Counted from the stretch's first letter, positions 33,404-44,618 are shown. The stretch: DNA of 59,143 nucleotides from Gemmatimonadota bacterium (GCA_016182795.1 JACPFW010000043.1:1-59143); one strand, 5' to 3'. A program made the numbers and translations. The notes: generated by a model from the sequence alone, not told the origin.

Positions 33404-35833
33404 CTAATGCGTCACGTTGGGCGCGATCGCCGCATCGCCGCGCGCATCGGCTTTGCTGCCACGTCCTTTGCGCGGTGTCGCCACCGGCAGGGCGCGCAGG
33501 GCCAGCGCCAGCACCTCATCCATGGTCTTCACGCAGTGGAAGCGCACGCCGGTGCGCACTTCCTCGGGGAGTTCTTCGAGGTCGCGCTGGTTGGCGGTTG
33601 GGATGATCACGTGCGACACGCGGCTCCGATGCGCGGCCACGGCCTTCTCCTTCAGTCCGCCGATCGGCAGCACCCGGCCGCGCAGGGTGATCTCGCCGGT
33701 CATCGCCACGTCGCCGCGCAACGGCGTGCCGGTGAGCGCGCTGACGATCGCCGCCGCCAACGCGATGCCCGCCGACGGACCGTCCTTTGGCGTGGCGCCG
33801 GCCGGCAGATGCACGTGCACGTCGCGCGTCCGCGCAAAATCGGGCGGCACGCCCAGCACCTCGGCGCGCGACCGGATGTAGCTCAGCGCGGCGCTCGCCG
33901 ACTCCTTCATCACATCGCCCAAGGTGCCGGTGAGCATCACGCGGCCGCGCCCGGGGACGACGCTGACCTCGACTTCGAGGAGCTCGCCCCCCACCTGGGT
34001 GTAGGCGAGGCCCTGCGCCACCCCGACGCGGTCTTCGAGTGTGACCTCGTCGGGATCGTACGGCGCGACGCCGAGCAGTCCGTGCAGGTCGGCGGCGGCC
34101 ACGGCGTCGCGTGGCGCCGCCTCGCCCGGATGCTCGGCGCGGCGGCGGGCCAGCTTGCGCGCGAGGCGCGCGATCCGCCGCTCGAGTTCGCGCACGCCGG
34201 CCTCGCGCGTGTACTGCCGCAGCAGCGCCGGCAGGGCGTCGGTCGCCCACGTCACCGAGGCGGGGTCGATACCGTGTTGCGCAAACTGGCGCGGAATCAG
34301 GTGCCGCTGGGCAATGGCGAACTTCTCCTGGTCCAGATAGCCCGGCAGGCGAATGATCTCCATGCGGTCGCGCAGCGGCTCGGGGATGCCGCCCAGCGAG
34401 TTGGCGGTGGTGAGGAACAGCACCTGCGACAGGTCGTAATCGATCTCGAGGAAGTGATCGTTGAACGCGCGGTTCTGTTCGGGGTCGAGCACCTCGAGCA
34501 GGGCGGCCGACGGATCGCCGCGCCAGTCGCTGCCGAGCTTGTCCACTTCGTCGAGCAGGATGACGGGGTTCACGCTCTCCGCGCGGCGCATCGCCTGCAG
34601 GATGCGCCCGGGGAGCGCGCCGATGTACGTGCGCCGATGGCCGCGAATCTCCGCCTCGTCGCGCACGCCGCCCAGCGACATGCGCACGAACTTGCGGCCA
34701 AGGGCGCGCGCGACGCTCCGTCCCAGCGACGTCTTGCCCACGCCCGGTGGGCCGACGAGGCAGAGGATCGGCCCCTCGAGCTTGCCGACGAGCGAGAGCA
34801 CGGCGATGTAGTCGACGATCCGTTCCTTCACCTCGTCGAGCCCGTGGTGATCCTCGTCGAGCATCGTGCGCGCCCGCGTGATGTCGAGCATGTCGTCGGT
34901 GCGTTCGTTCCACGGCAGGGCGGCCAGCCACTCCACGTAGTTGCGGGCGACCGCCGCCTCGGGCGACATCGGCGACATCTTGCGCAGGCGCCGCAGTTCG
35001 CGGTCAGCGCGCGCCCGCGCGAGCTCGGGGAGCGCGCGCGCATTGAGCTGGGCCTCGAGGTCGGCGAGGTCGTCGCCCTCGTCGTCTCCCAGTTCGCGGT
35101 GAATGGCGCGCAGCTGCTCCTGCAGGTAGAACTCGCGCTGGTTCTGGAACAGCGACCCGCGCACGTCGTCCTCGATCTTGCGCTCGAGACGCAGCAGTTC
35201 GGTCTCGCCGGCCGTCAGCTCGGTGAGCGCGCGGAACAGGTCGACGAGCCGCGGCGCCTCGAGCAGGGTCTGCCGCGTTTCGTGGCGCACGGCAAGATGC
35301 GCCGCGATACCGCAGCCCTGCCGTTCGACGCCGGCGGCCGCCTGCACGAGCGCCGCCACTTCGGGCGGGAGGCGACGGTGGTGCGTGACGTATTCCTCGA
35401 ACAGCGCCATCGCCTTGCGCGCCTCGTCCGCCACGCCGTCGTCCGGTGTCATCACGAACGGATGCGGCGTGGCCACCGCGCGCAGCAGCTTGGCCCCGGC
35501 GACGAACTTGGTCACGTGCGCGCGGGCGAGACCTTCGACCAGCACCCGCGCCGCGCCGTTGGGCAGCTTGGTGTACTGCAGCACCCGCCCCAGCGTCCCG
35601 ACGCGGTACAGGTCGGCGGCAGCGGGGTCCTGCACGGTGCTGTCGCGCTGGGTGACGAGGAGGATGAGCTTGTCGCCCGCCTCCGCTGCCTCGAGCGCCG
35701 CCAGCGACCCCGCGCGCCCCACCAGCAGCGGCATGGCCACGTGCGGAAAGAGCACCACGTCGCGCAGGGGCAGCACCGGCAGGCGGTCGGCCGTCTCAAT
35801 GACTTCGGTGTCGCGGATGAACGTCTGAGTCAT
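33404..35833 (-). CDS. lon: ATP-dependent protease Lon
   Basis: An 809-residue LonA. The N-terminal substrate-binding domain ([23 protein letters not shown]) is followed by a coiled-coil region, an AAA+ module with Walker [10 protein letters not shown] and Walker [11 protein letters not shown], and the protease domain with the Ser-Lys dyad in KDGPSAGIA and the downstream conserved lysine ([10 protein letters not shown]). It degrades misfolded and regulatory proteins in the cytoplasm. Start ATG at 35833 gives MTQTFIRDT; a TTG two codons upstream is also possible. No Shine-Dalgarno precedes it, and a 13-bp tandem repeat lies directly upstream. Confidence 0.97.
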   Translation of the reverse strand: MTQTFIRDTEVIETADRLPVLPLRDVVLFPHVAMPLLVGRAGSLAALEAAEAGDKLILLVTQRDSTVQDPAAADLYRVGTLGRVLQYTKLPNGAARVLVEGLARAHVTKFVAGAKLLRAVATPHPFVMTPDDGVADEARKAMALFEEYVTHHRRLPPEVAALVQAAAGVERQGCGIAAHLAVRHETRQTLLEAPRLVDLFRALTELTAGETELLRLERKIEDDVRGSLFQNQREFYLQEQLRAIHRELGDDEGDDLADLEAQLNARALPELARARADRELRRLRKMSPMSPEAAVARNYVEWLAALPWNERTDDMLDITRARTMLDEDHHGLDEVKERIVDYIAVLSLVGKLEGPILCLVGPPGVGKTSLGRSVARALGRKFVRMSLGGVRDEAEIRGHRRTYIGALPGRILQAMRRAESVNPVILLDEVDKLGSDWRGDPSAALLEVLDPEQNRAFNDHFLEIDYDLSQVLFLTTANSLGGIPEPLRDRMEIIRLPGYLDQEKFAIAQRHLIPRQFAQHGIDPASVTWATDALPALLRQYTREAGVRELERRIARLARKLARRRAEHPGEAAPRDAVAAADLHGLLGVAPYDPDEVTLEDRVGVAQGLAYTQVGGELLEVEVSVVPGRGRVMLTGTLGDVMKESASAALSYIRSRAEVLGVPPDFARTRDVHVHLPAGATPKDGPSAGIALAAAIVSALTGTPLRGDVAMTGEITLRGRVLPIGGLKEKAVAAHRSRVSHVIIPTANQRDLEELPEEVRTGVRFHCVKTMDEVLALALRALPVATPRKGRGSKADARGDAAIAPNVTH

Positions 35834-35845
35834 GAACAAAGATAG

Positions 35846-35897
35846 AGGATCTGGACCTAGGATTGCGATCCAGGATTGCGATTGAGGATTACGATAA
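35846..35897. repeat. 13-bp tandem repeat upstream of lon
   Basis: Four consecutive 13-mers: AGGATCTGGACCT (35846-35858), AGGATTGCGATCC (35859-35871), AGGATTGCGATTG (35872-35884), AGGATTACGATAA (35885-35897). The array starts 12 nt from the lon start codon and occupies the region where a lon promoter or leader would be expected. Confidence 0.85.
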
Positions 35898-35903
35898 ACG
35901 ATA

Positions 35904-35926
35904 GGGCGGGGGACTCGCCCCCGCCC
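35904..35926. terminator. 9-bp GC hairpin joined to an 11-bp repeat array (clpX-lon spacer)
   Basis: GGGCGGGGG (35904-35912) and CCCCCGCCC (35918-35926) form a perfect 9-bp stem with loop ACTCG. On the plus strand it is followed immediately by the T/C-rich repeat array, which resembles an intrinsic terminator for antisense transcription. In the lon-clpX direction it would be a leader hairpin. Confidence 0.55.
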
Positions 35927-35963
35927 TCTGTTGTCTCTCTGCTGTTTCTCTGTTGTCTCTCTG
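35927..35963. repeat. 11-bp tandem repeat TCTGTTGTYTC, copy A1
   Basis: Three in-register 11-mers, TCTGTTGTCTC, TCTGCTGTTTC, TCTGTTGTCTC (35927-35959), and the start of a fourth. The clpX stop codon lies 4 nt beyond. With the hairpin and the 13-bp array it fills nearly the whole 133-nt clpX-lon spacer. Confidence 0.85.
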
Positions 35964-35966
35964 CCC

Positions 35967-37220
35967 CTACGCTTCTTTCTTCCGCCGCTTCGCGCTCAAC
36001 TCCAGCAGCGGTGGCTGCTTGTTGGTCACCGTCGCCTCCGTCACCGTCACGCCTTCCACGTCGTCGCGCCCCGGCAGGTCGAACATCGTGTCGAGCAGCA
36101 GCTCCTCGACGATCGCGCGCAGGCCGCGCGCGCCGGTGCCGCGGTCGAGCGCCTTCTTGGCGATCGCCTTCAGCGCCCCCTCGTCGAACGTCAGCGTCAC
36201 GTCCTCGAGCTCGAACAGCTTGGCGAACTGCTTGGTGATCGCGTTCTTGGGCTCCTTCAGGATGCGCACCAGCGCGGCCTCGTCGAGATTCTCGAGCGGC
36301 ACCGCCACCGGCAGACGGCCGACCAGCTCCGGAATCAGGCCAAAGCGCAGCAGATCGTCGGGTTCCACGAACTTGAAGATGTGCGCCGCGTCGCCGCCCT
36401 TGGCCGCCAGCTCGTCCTCGGCGCTGAACCCGATCTGCCGCTTGCCCAGGCGCGCCTCAATGATCTTCTCGAGCCCGTCGAACGCGCCGCCGCACACGAA
36501 GAGAATGTCCTTCGTGTTGATCTGGATGTACTCCTGCTGCGGATGCTTGCGCCCGCCCTGCGGCGGCACACTCGCCACCGTCCCTTCAAGAATCTTGAGC
36601 AGCGCCTGCTGCACGCCCTCGCCCGACACGTCGCGCGTGATGCTCGGGTTCTCGCTCTTGCGCGCGATCTTGTCGAGTTCGTCGATATACACGATGCCGC
36701 GCTCGCATTCGGCGACGTTGAAGTCGCCCGCCTGCAGCAGCCGCACAAGGATGTTCTCCACGTCCTCGCCCACGTATCCCGCTTCCGTCAGCGTCGTCGC
36801 GTCGGCGATCGTGAACGGCACGTCGAGGATGCGCGCCAGCGTCTGCGCCAGCAGCGTCTTGCCCACGCCGGTCGGGCCGATGAGCAGGATGTTCGACTTG
36901 TCGAGCTCGACGTCGCCGTCGCGCTTGGGGCTGTTGATGCGCTTGTAGTGGTTGTACACCGCCACGGCCAACGCCTTCTTGGCCGCCTCCTGTCCAATCA
37001 CGTACTGGTCCAAAACGTCCTTGATTTCCTGTGGGGCCGGGACCCGCGTCACGGCCTCGCCGACCTCGCGCTCTTCGTCCTCGGCGAGGATCTCGTTGCA
37101 CAGCGCGATGCATTCGTTGCAGATGTACACGGACGGCCCGGAAATGAACTTCCGGACGGCGTCCTTGGACTTGCCGCAGAACGAGCAGCGCAGATGACGA
37201 TCGTGGGACATCGAGTTCAT
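35967..37220 (-). CDS. clpX: ATP-dependent Clp protease ATP-binding subunit ClpX
   Basis: A 417-residue AAA+ unfoldase. An N-terminal C4 zinc-binding domain (CSFC...CNEC, residues about 9-35) recognises adaptors and substrates. Walker A is GPTGVGKT, Walker B is IVYIDELDK, and the ClpP-binding IGF loop is present as IGF in RQIGFSAED. It unfolds tagged proteins into ClpP. It lies 88 nt downstream of clpP in the order tig-clpP-clpX-lon, the classical bacterial arrangement. Confidence 0.97.
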   Translation of the reverse strand: MNSMSHDRHLRCSFCGKSKDAVRKFISGPSVYICNECIALCNEILAEDEEREVGEAVTRVPAPQEIKDVLDQYVIGQEAAKKALAVAVYNHYKRINSPKRDGDVELDKSNILLIGPTGVGKTLLAQTLARILDVPFTIADATTLTEAGYVGEDVENILVRLLQAGDFNVAECERGIVYIDELDKIARKSENPSITRDVSGEGVQQALLKILEGTVASVPPQGGRKHPQQEYIQINTKDILFVCGGAFDGLEKIIEARLGKRQIGFSAEDELAAKGGDAAHIFKFVEPDDLLRFGLIPELVGRLPVAVPLENLDEAALVRILKEPKNAITKQFAKLFELEDVTLTFDEGALKAIAKKALDRGTGARGLRAIVEELLLDTMFDLPGRDDVEGVTVTEATVTNKQPPLLELSAKRRKKEA

Positions 37221-37308
37221 CGGGTCTCAACCGTTGAAGAGCCGCGAGTGGCGTCGCCCTAAGAACGCACCACTATCCTACTCGTAACACCCGGCCGGGG
37301 CCGGGGCC

Positions 37309-38019
37309 CTACTTGGTGGCCGCGACCGCCGCCGCCACCGCCGCCACTTCGTCGTGTTCGCGCGGCGTCACCACGTGGTCGATGATGCCGTACGCCTTCG
37401 CCTCTTCGGCCGACATGTAGAAGTCGCGGTCGAAGTCGCGCTCGATCTGCTCCATCGGACGCCCCGTGTGGCGCGACATCAGCTCGTTCATCTGGGCGCG
37501 GAGGTACAGGATCTCCTTCGCCTGAATCTCAATGTCGGCCGCCGTGCCCGACGAGCCGCCCGACGGCTGGTGCATCATGATGCGCGCGTGGGGCAGCGCC
37601 GAGCGCTTGCCCTTGCGGCCGCCGGCGAGCAGGAAGCAGCCCATCGACGCCGCCATGCCCATGCAGATGGTGTTCACCGGCGACTTGAGCCACTGCATCG
37701 TGTCGTACATCGCCAGTCCAGCCGACACGCTGCCGCCCGGCGAGTTGATATACAGGTGGATGTCGCGTCCCGGGTTGTCGGCCTCGAGGAAGAGCAGCTG
37801 GGCGATCACCATGTTGGCCACGTCGTCGTTGATCGGCGTGCCGAGGAAGATGATGCGGTCCATGAGCAGGCGCGAATACACGTCGTAGCTGCGCTCACCG
37901 CGGCTCGACCGCTCGATAACGTACGGATTCGGGATGATCGGCATGCGTTCCTCGTCCTCGTCGTAGAGTTCGGGCCGCGACGGGTCCTGCGCGTTCCCAC
38001 CGGGCCGTGATTGCGTCAT
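37309..38019 (-). CDS. clpP: ATP-dependent Clp protease proteolytic subunit
   Basis: A 236-residue serine protease. The catalytic triad is S125 (GMAASMGC), H150 (IMMHQPSGG) and D199 (ERDFDRDF). It forms the barrel that degrades substrates supplied by ClpX. Two starts are possible. ATG 38019 adds a 25-residue acidic N-terminal extension whose codons keep the very high GC3 of coding DNA. ATG 37944 has a better GAGGA ribosome-binding site and gives the standard 211-residue form beginning [11 protein letters not shown]. The longer start was kept; the extension, if real, may be a propeptide. Confidence 0.95.
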   Translation of the reverse strand: MTQSRPGGNAQDPSRPELYDEDEERMPIIPNPYVIERSSRGERSYDVYSRLLMDRIIFLGTPINDDVANMVIAQLLFLEADNPGRDIHLYINSPGGSVSAGLAMYDTMQWLKSPVNTICMGMAASMGCFLLAGGRKGKRSALPHARIMMHQPSGGSSGTAADIEIQAKEILYLRAQMNELMSRHTGRPMEQIERDFDRDFYMSAEEAKAYGIIDHVVTPREHDEVAAVAAAVAATK

Positions 38020-38029
38020 CGTGCCGTGC

Positions 38030-39274
38030 CTACGCCTGCTCCACCGTGTTGCGCTCGAGCAACCAGGCGAAGACCCGGTCCTCGGTAATACCCCGCTCGA
38101 TCTCGCGCAGCCGGCCGGCCTTCTGCAGTTGGGCATACACCTGCCCCGGGTTGGCCCCGCGCTTCTCCGCCATCTCCTGAATCTTGGCGTCGACGTCCGC
38201 CTCGCCGGCGGTCAGCTTCTCGCGCTCGGCGATCGTCTCGATCACCAGATCGCGCCGCACCTGCCGCTCCGCGGTGGCGTGGAACTCGGTGACAAAGCGT
38301 TCCTTCTCCTCGTCCGGCACGCCGTACGCCTGCGCGTACTGCTGCACGAGCTGCGATACCCAGCTCGGCGGCACGTCAAACGGGTTGGCGCCGATGATTT
38401 CGTCGAGCAGGAGGCCGCGCACGGCGGCATCGGCCTCGCGCACCGCGCTGGCTTCGAGGTCGGTGCGCACGACGGCCGTCAACGCGTCCACGGAGTCGAA
38501 GTCGCCCATCTCGCGCGCCCACGCGTCGTCGAGCGCGGGCACCGACTTGCGCTTCACTTCCTTCAGCTCGGCGCGCACCGTCTTGGACTTGCCGCGTTGA
38601 GCCTCGTCGGGGAAGTCGTCCGGCCAGCGCACGGGGCGCTCCACCGTGCCGCCCGGCGTCAGCTCCATCAGCAACTCCTCAATCGCCGGAATCGCCTGCC
38701 CCGCGCCAAGAACCACCCTGTACTCTTTCCCTTCCGGCAGGACGCCGCTGTCGTCGGCCATCGAGAGCATGACCACCACCATGTCGCCCTCGACCGGCTT
38801 CTCCTCCACCGGCGTCCACGAGGCGCGCTGGTCACGCAGCTGTTCGATCTGCTCCTTCACCTGCTCATTGGTGACGGTCGCCGCCGGTCGCTTCACCTGG
38901 AAGCCCGAGACGTGCGACAGCGTCACGTCGGGCTGCACTTCGCAGTGCAGCTCGAAGGACAGGGCCTCGTCGTCGGCGAACTTCACGTCGTGAGCGTGCG
39001 GCTGGGTGACCAGCTTCAGCTTCTCCTGCTCGATGACCGCCTGATAGGCATCGCGCATCACGGCCTCGAGCGCCTCCTGCTGGATGACGTCGGCGTACTT
39101 CTTTTCGACCATCGCCGCCGGCGCCTTGCCAATGCGGAACCCCGGCAGGCGCACCTGCTGGGCCACGCGGCGCGCCGCGCGCTTCTTGGCGTCCTTGACG
39201 GTCTCGCCAGGAACGGCCACCTGAATACGGCGCTCGGCGCCCTCTGTCTTGGTGCTGGTGATCTGGATGTTCAT
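38030..39274 (-). CDS. tig: trigger factor
   Basis: A 414-residue ribosome-associated chaperone with peptidyl-prolyl isomerase activity. The ribosome-docking motif is [12 protein letters not shown] (residues about 42-53; GFRxGKxP signature). The FKBP-like PPIase domain follows near 150-245, then the helical C-terminal substrate cradle. It starts the tig-clpP-clpX-lon run, 11 nt before clpP. Confidence 0.96.
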   Translation of the reverse strand: MNIQITSTKTEGAERRIQVAVPGETVKDAKKRAARRVAQQVRLPGFRIGKAPAAMVEKKYADVIQQEALEAVMRDAYQAVIEQEKLKLVTQPHAHDVKFADDEALSFELHCEVQPDVTLSHVSGFQVKRPAATVTNEQVKEQIEQLRDQRASWTPVEEKPVEGDMVVVMLSMADDSGVLPEGKEYRVVLGAGQAIPAIEELLMELTPGGTVERPVRWPDDFPDEAQRGKSKTVRAELKEVKRKSVPALDDAWAREMGDFDSVDALTAVVRTDLEASAVREADAAVRGLLLDEIIGANPFDVPPSWVSQLVQQYAQAYGVPDEEKERFVTEFHATAERQVRRDLVIETIAEREKLTAGEADVDAKIQEMAEKRGANPGQVYAQLQKAGRLREIERGITEDRVFAWLLERNTVEQA

Positions 39275-39392
39275 TACGGTTCAGCCGGCGAGCGGCGACT
39301 TGGGCATAGGGAAAAATTCCCCGCCGCCACAACGGGCAACGGGGCAACAATAAAGCAGAAAATTACGGTGTGCGGGGCGGAATTGGAATAAC

Positions 39393-39430
39393 TACAGAGA
39401 GAAAACAGAGAAACAACAGAGAGAAAACAG
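39393..39430. repeat. 11-bp repeat in inverted orientation, copy A2
   Basis: Reading the minus strand gives TCTGTTTTCTC, TCTGTTGTTTC, TCTGTTTTCTC and a partial TCTGTAGT in 11-nt register. On the plus strand it is the purine-rich block from ACAGAGAGAA to AAAACAG. It is opposite in orientation to the other four copies. Confidence 0.8.
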
Positions 39431-39513
39431 TAATTTCTGGGGTCGAGTCATCACCTCGCGGCGGCGCACCCGATCAAGCGGTGTAAGTGCTTACCCCGCA
39501 ATGCCCTATCCCG

Positions 39514-39558
39514 TTCTCTGGTCTCTGTAGTCTCTCTGGTGTCTGTCTGTTTTTTTTG
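39514..39558. repeat. degenerate 11-bp repeat, copy A3
   Basis: TCTGTAGTCTC (39524-39534), TCTGGTGTCTG (39535-39545) and TCTGTTTTTTT (39546-39556) keep the 11-nt period with TCTG at each start. The array ends about 6 nt from the 3' end of tRNA-Leu. Confidence 0.7.
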
Positions 39559-39564
39559 CCGTCA

Positions 39565-39646
39565 TGCGAGAGGCGGGACTCGAACCCGCAAGGGTTACCC
39601 CACTGGATCCTAAGTCCAGCGCGTCTGCCAGTTTCGCCACTCTCGC
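39565..39646 (-). tRNA. tRNA-Leu (anticodon UAG)
   Basis: An 82-nt class II tRNA. The acceptor pairs GCGAGAG at the 5' end with CTCTCGC before discriminator A; the anticodon loop is CTTAGGA (UAG) on a TGGA/TCCA-type stem; there is a long variable arm (TGGGGTAACCC region) and a T arm with GGTTCGAGTCC. The 3' CCA is not encoded, since the genomic sequence continues TGA. It reads leucine CUA and, with wobble, other CUN codons. Confidence 0.95.
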
Positions 39647-39832
39647 GATTCCGCAAACTATCGCGCTACGCGGCCCTCAGTCAAAGCCCTATACGCTGAC
39701 GGCAAATGCTTCATTGACGCTCTCTGCGCCGCGGGTCAGACTGCATTAGCACCGCGAAGTACGCGGCCCGGCCCCTCGACGCGACTTCTCGCAAGCGCGC
39801 CTGCGACTCCTGTCGAACGACTCCGAGGGATT

Positions 39833-40564
39833 ATGAAAACCCGCATTGCCATCGTGTGCGCCGCGCTCCTGCTGGCCGCGCCGCTGCGCGCGCAATCGCC
39901 GGACGAACTTATGGCTGCTGGGCAGACCCAGCTGCAGACCGGCGAATTTGACCACGCGGTCTCAACCTTCAAGAAAGTGGTTTCGCGCGACCCGTCCAAC
40001 TTCCAGGCCCAGTACAATCTTGGCTACTCGTACCTGCAGTGGGGCAAGTACTCCAACGCGATCAAGGAGTTCAGGAAGGCGCTGGCGCTGAACCCCAAGA
40101 GCGCAACGACCTACCTCAGCCTGGCTGACGCATATCAGGCGGCTGAGGACCCCGAAGAAGAGGGCAAGGCCCTGAGCGCCGCCGTCCGCCTCGAGCCGGC
40201 CGTGCTCGCGCCGCGGCTGCGGCTTGCGAAACTGTACGAAGCGAGCGGGACCTTGCAGAGCGCCAAGGACGAGTACCTGCAGGTCCTGCAGCTGAATCCC
40301 GGCGTCGCGGCGGCGTACGCCGGCGTGGGGCGGATCGCGATGGGTGGCGACCACCTGCCGTCGGATGCCATCCGCCACTTCTCGCGCGCCATCCAGATCG
40401 CGCCCGATTCGGCCGAGTTCTGGAAGGGGCTCGCCTCGGCGCACGAGATGAACAGCGACAAGGCGGCAGCCATCGAGGCGTGGAATGAGTGCTTCAAGCG
40501 CACCGCCGATCCCGCCCAGAAGGCGGAGATCACCGAGCACATCGCCGCGCTGAAGACGAAGTAG
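39833..40564 (+). CDS. secreted tetratricopeptide-repeat protein
   Basis: A 243-residue protein with a signal peptide (IAIVCAALLLAAPLRAQ) and about five TPR units covering residues 28-240, for example DHAVSTFKKVVSRDPSNFQAQYNLGYSYLQWGKYSNAIKEFRKALALNPKS. TPR solenoids mediate protein-protein contacts, probably in the periplasm or at the outer membrane. It stands alone, convergent with the DegP-like protease, and ends just before a strong terminator-like hairpin. Confidence 0.87.
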   Translation: MKTRIAIVCAALLLAAPLRAQSPDELMAAGQTQLQTGEFDHAVSTFKKVVSRDPSNFQAQYNLGYSYLQWGKYSNAIKEFRKALALNPKSATTYLSLADAYQAAEDPEEEGKALSAAVRLEPAVLAPRLRLAKLYEASGTLQSAKDEYLQVLQLNPGVAAAYAGVGRIAMGGDHLPSDAIRHFSRAIQIAPDSAEFWKGLASAHEMNSDKAAAIEAWNECFKRTADPAQKAEITEHIAALKTK

Positions 40565-40580
40565 CAAGCGGGAAAACTCA

Positions 40581-40612
40581 GAGGGCGCGAGGCCATAAGG
40601 CCCCGCGCCCTC
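40581..40612 (+). terminator. intrinsic-terminator-like hairpin after the TPR gene
   Basis: GAGGGCGCG (40581-40589) pairs with CGCGCCCTC (40604-40612), and inside it GGCC pairs with GGCC around the loop ATAA. The T-rich 11-bp repeat array starts within the last two bases of the stem and serves as the U-rich tail. It lies 17 nt after the TPR stop codon. Confidence 0.75.
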
Positions 40613-40672
40613 TGTTGTTTCTCTGTTGTATTTCTGTTGTCTCTCTGTTGTTTCTCTGTTGTTTCTCTGTGT
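40611..40672. repeat. 11-bp tandem repeat, best copy A4
   Basis: Five consecutive 11-mers in perfect register: TCTGTTGTTTC, TCTGTTGTATT, TCTGTTGTCTC, TCTGTTGTTTC, TCTGTTGTTTC (40611-40665), then a partial sixth that runs into the stop codon of the convergent protease gene. Confidence 0.92.
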
Positions 40673-40673
40673 C

Positions 40674-42215
40674 TTACTCGCCCACCCGAATGTTCACCAC
40701 TCGGGTTCCCGGCCCCTGCTGCGTATTCGCATAGACCAGGAGACTGACGTACTCTCCGTTCTTCACGCGCGCGAGCACCTTCTGCAGGTCGGCCGCTGTG
40801 CGAATGACCGTCACCGGCTCGGGGCGGATGACCCGGACAATCACGTCGTTCCGGAATAGCTTCTCGGCTGCCGGCCCCGCCGCGTCCACCGAGGCGACGC
40901 GCAGTCCGCGATACTGCTCGGCGATGTTATTCGCCTTGGCGGCCTCGGCGGTGATGGCCTCGACGTTGATGCCCAGTCGGGACGTCGTCACGCTCTCGCC
41001 TTCGGACGGCTTGTCATCCGCGCTCGCCACCTGTGACGCTTCAGCCGGCGCCTCCTGCAGGCGGATCTTGAAGCTCTTCCGCTCGCCGTAGCGCATGACC
41101 TCAATGTCAATGACCTCGCCCGGCTGATGCATGCGCACCAGGCGCTGCAGCGTCGACACGCGGTCCACGTCCTTGCCCTCGACGCGCACGATGATGTCGC
41201 CCGGCTCGAGCCCCGCCTTGCGGGCCGGCGAATCGTCGCCGCTGAAGCCGCCGACCTTGGCGCCGGCGATCTCCTTGAGCTTCGCCACCGCCGCGTCTTC
41301 GGCGTTCACGTCGTTGATGGTGATGCCGAGGATGGCGCGCCGCACTCGGCCGTGGGCCACGATGTCGTCCATCACGGTCTTGGCCAGCGTGATCGGAATG
41401 GCGAAGCCGTACCCGGAGTAGAAGCCCGTCTGGCTGGCGATCGCCGAGTTGATGCCAATGACTTCGCCGCGTGTGTTCATGAGCGGGCCGCCCGAGTTGC
41501 CCGGATTGATGGCGGCGTCGGTCTGCAGGAAGTCAGAGATGGCCAGGTTGTCGCGGTTCAGGCCGGCCAGTTCGTTGCCGCGCCCCTTGGCGCTGATGAT
41601 ACCGGCGGTGACGGTGAAGTTCAGCCCCAGCGGGTTGCCGATGGCCACCACCCACTCGCCGATGCGCAGCTTCTGGTCGTCGCCAAGCCCAACCGTGGGT
41701 AGGCCGGCGCCGTCGATCTTGAGCACCGCCACGTCGGTCTGCGGGTCGTGCCCGATGATCTTTGCCTTGAACTCGCGCCGGTCGCTCATCAGCACCTTCA
41801 CGCGGTCCGCACCCTCAACGACGTGGTTGTTGGTGAGGATGTAGCCGTCCTTGCTGACAATGAACCCCGAGCCCGAGGATTCCGACGGGCCCTGGTTGCG
41901 CGGGTCGAGCTGGTTGAAGAACTCCTCGAAGCCCGGCGGCACGTTGCGCCGCTGCTGCTGGCTGGGACGCGCGCGCCGCGCGTCGCGCTCGGCCTGGATG
42001 GAGACCACCGCGGGCGTCACGCGCTCGGCGATGGCCGCAAAGCCTTCGCCGGGAGCGCCGGCCGGCAGCGGCGCCGCCACTTCGGTCTTGACCTTGCCGC
42101 CGCCCTGCGCAAACAGCCCCTGCGTCCAATCGAGCGACGACGCGAAGAACACACCGCCAATGAAGGCGGACGCGGCCACGGCCGCGATTTTCGAACGGGA
42201 GAAATGGAAGGACAT
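40674..42215 (-). CDS. DegP/HtrA-type periplasmic serine protease with two PDZ domains
   Basis: A 513-residue S1C protease. An N-terminal membrane anchor or signal (KIAAVAASAFIGGVFFASSL) leads to the trypsin-like domain with H131 (TNNHVVEG), D161 (TDVAVLKID) and S241 (NPGNSGGPL). Two PDZ domains follow (about 300-385 and 415-505), the first containing AGLEPGDIIVRVEGKDV. It degrades or refolds damaged envelope proteins. It lies downstream of dnaK on the same strand, separated by a repeat-containing spacer, so both may belong to a stress response, but a shared transcript is uncertain. Confidence 0.93.
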   Translation of the reverse strand: MSFHFSRSKIAAVAASAFIGGVFFASSLDWTQGLFAQGGGKVKTEVAAPLPAGAPGEGFAAIAERVTPAVVSIQAERDARRARPSQQQRRNVPPGFEEFFNQLDPRNQGPSESSGSGFIVSKDGYILTNNHVVEGADRVKVLMSDRREFKAKIIGHDPQTDVAVLKIDGAGLPTVGLGDDQKLRIGEWVVAIGNPLGLNFTVTAGIISAKGRGNELAGLNRDNLAISDFLQTDAAINPGNSGGPLMNTRGEVIGINSAIASQTGFYSGYGFAIPITLAKTVMDDIVAHGRVRRAILGITINDVNAEDAAVAKLKEIAGAKVGGFSGDDSPARKAGLEPGDIIVRVEGKDVDRVSTLQRLVRMHQPGEVIDIEVMRYGERKSFKIRLQEAPAEASQVASADDKPSEGESVTTSRLGINVEAITAEAAKANNIAEQYRGLRVASVDAAGPAAEKLFRNDVIVRVIRPEPVTVIRTAADLQKVLARVKNGEYVSLLVYANTQQGPGTRVVNIRVGE

Positions 42216-42287
42216 AGCGTAGACGATCTGGTTAGGGGACGTCAGTTAGACCAAATCTACGTGAGGTTGGTTCCCTTGGGGCAGATA

Positions 42288-42372
42288 GTAGATGGTGGAT
42301 GGTAGATGGTAGACGGAGGCAATCCCCGCGTCCTCACTCTACCATCCACCATCTACCTTCTACCCTCTGCCA
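42288..42372. repeat. 7-bp tandem repeat forming a perfect 19-bp hairpin, copy B3
   Basis: GTAGATGGTGGATGGTAGA (42288-42306) is an exact inverted repeat of TCTACCATCCACCATCTAC (42338-42356) across a 31-nt loop. The right arm continues as heptamers TCTACCA, TCCACCA, TCTACCT, TCTACCC, TCTGCCA (42338-42372) and ends 2 nt before the dnaK stop codon. It separates dnaK from the DegP-like gene and could act as a terminator or processing site. Confidence 0.92.
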
Positions 42373-42374
42373 TA

Positions 42375-44306
<1,932 letters not shown>

Positions 44307-44429
44307 CTGGTCCTCGTTTCGTGAAAAGGTCTCACGGCAAACCGCGCCGCGGATGTCCCCAACGACCGGTTGGGTGCGCCGGTTTCGCCGGACTGCCCCA
44401 ATTATGAGGCAAGGGTGGGGCCACAAAAG

Positions 44430-44520
44430 CCCTGCCGAATTGGCTGTAATTCGCGCAAAAGTCGCGCTAGTATTGGCAGGACAACAACTTGCAGGCCCTG
44501 TCGGTGCATTTTCGGCAGGG
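44430..44520. repeat. inverted repeat upstream of dnaK
   Basis: CCCTGCCGAA at 44430-44439 is the exact reverse complement of TTCGGCAGGG at 44511-44520. A competing short hairpin pairs CCCTGTCG (44496-44503) with CGGCAGGG (44513-44520) using one G-U, so the right arm has two possible partners, as in an RNA switch or a two-site operator. Confidence 0.6.
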
Positions 44521-44564
44521 GTGCAGAAACTATTGTGGGCGCTGAGCGCGTCTAAAAGCGCAGT

Positions 44565-44612
44565 ACTGTTGTCTCTCTGTTGTTTTTCTGTTGTCTCTCT
44601 GTTGTTTATCTG
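44565..44612. repeat. 11-bp tandem repeat, copy A5
   Basis: ACTGTTGTCTC, TCTGTTGTTTT, TCTGTTGTCTC, TCTGTTGTTTA (44565-44608) are in exact 11-nt register, followed by TCTGCTTCTC leading into the rhomboid ATG. The leader is therefore almost purely pyrimidine, with no Shine-Dalgarno. Confidence 0.9.
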
Positions 44613-44618
44613 CTTCTC

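Larger units (their letters stand above)
39275..39564. other. 290-nt spacer between tig and tRNA-Leu
   Basis: No gene is visible. It contains the tig leader, a GGGAA-TTT-TTCCC hairpin at about 39310-39324, an inverted copy of the 11-bp repeat (39393-39430) and a degenerate forward copy ending in a run of eight or nine T residues (39514-39558). Any tig promoter should lie in the A/T-richer stretch around 39340-39390; no convincing -35/-10 pair was identified. Confidence 0.6.
44307..44618. other. 312-nt divergent spacer dnaK / rhomboid
   Basis: No gene is visible. On the dnaK side the minus strand carries CATAAT (44400-44405) as a possible -10, without a convincing -35. The inverted repeat CCCTGCCGAA/TTCGGCAGGG (44430-44439 and 44511-44520) and a nested CCCTGTCG/CGGCAGGG hairpin lie in the middle. 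The last 54 nt are the 11-bp repeat array directly before the rhomboid ATG. No CIRCE, HAIR or sigma-32-type sequence was recognised. Confidence 0.55.

Noticed and set aside
39474..39656. A small protein reading GETGRRAGL...NPCGFESRLSH
   Set aside because: This is the familiar false translation of tRNA-Leu.
44307..44618. CIRCE, HAIR or sigma-32 element upstream of dnaK
   Set aside because: No TTAGCACTC/GAGTGCTAA or CTTGAGT/ACTCAAG pair, and no CTTGAAA...CCCCAT arrangement was found.
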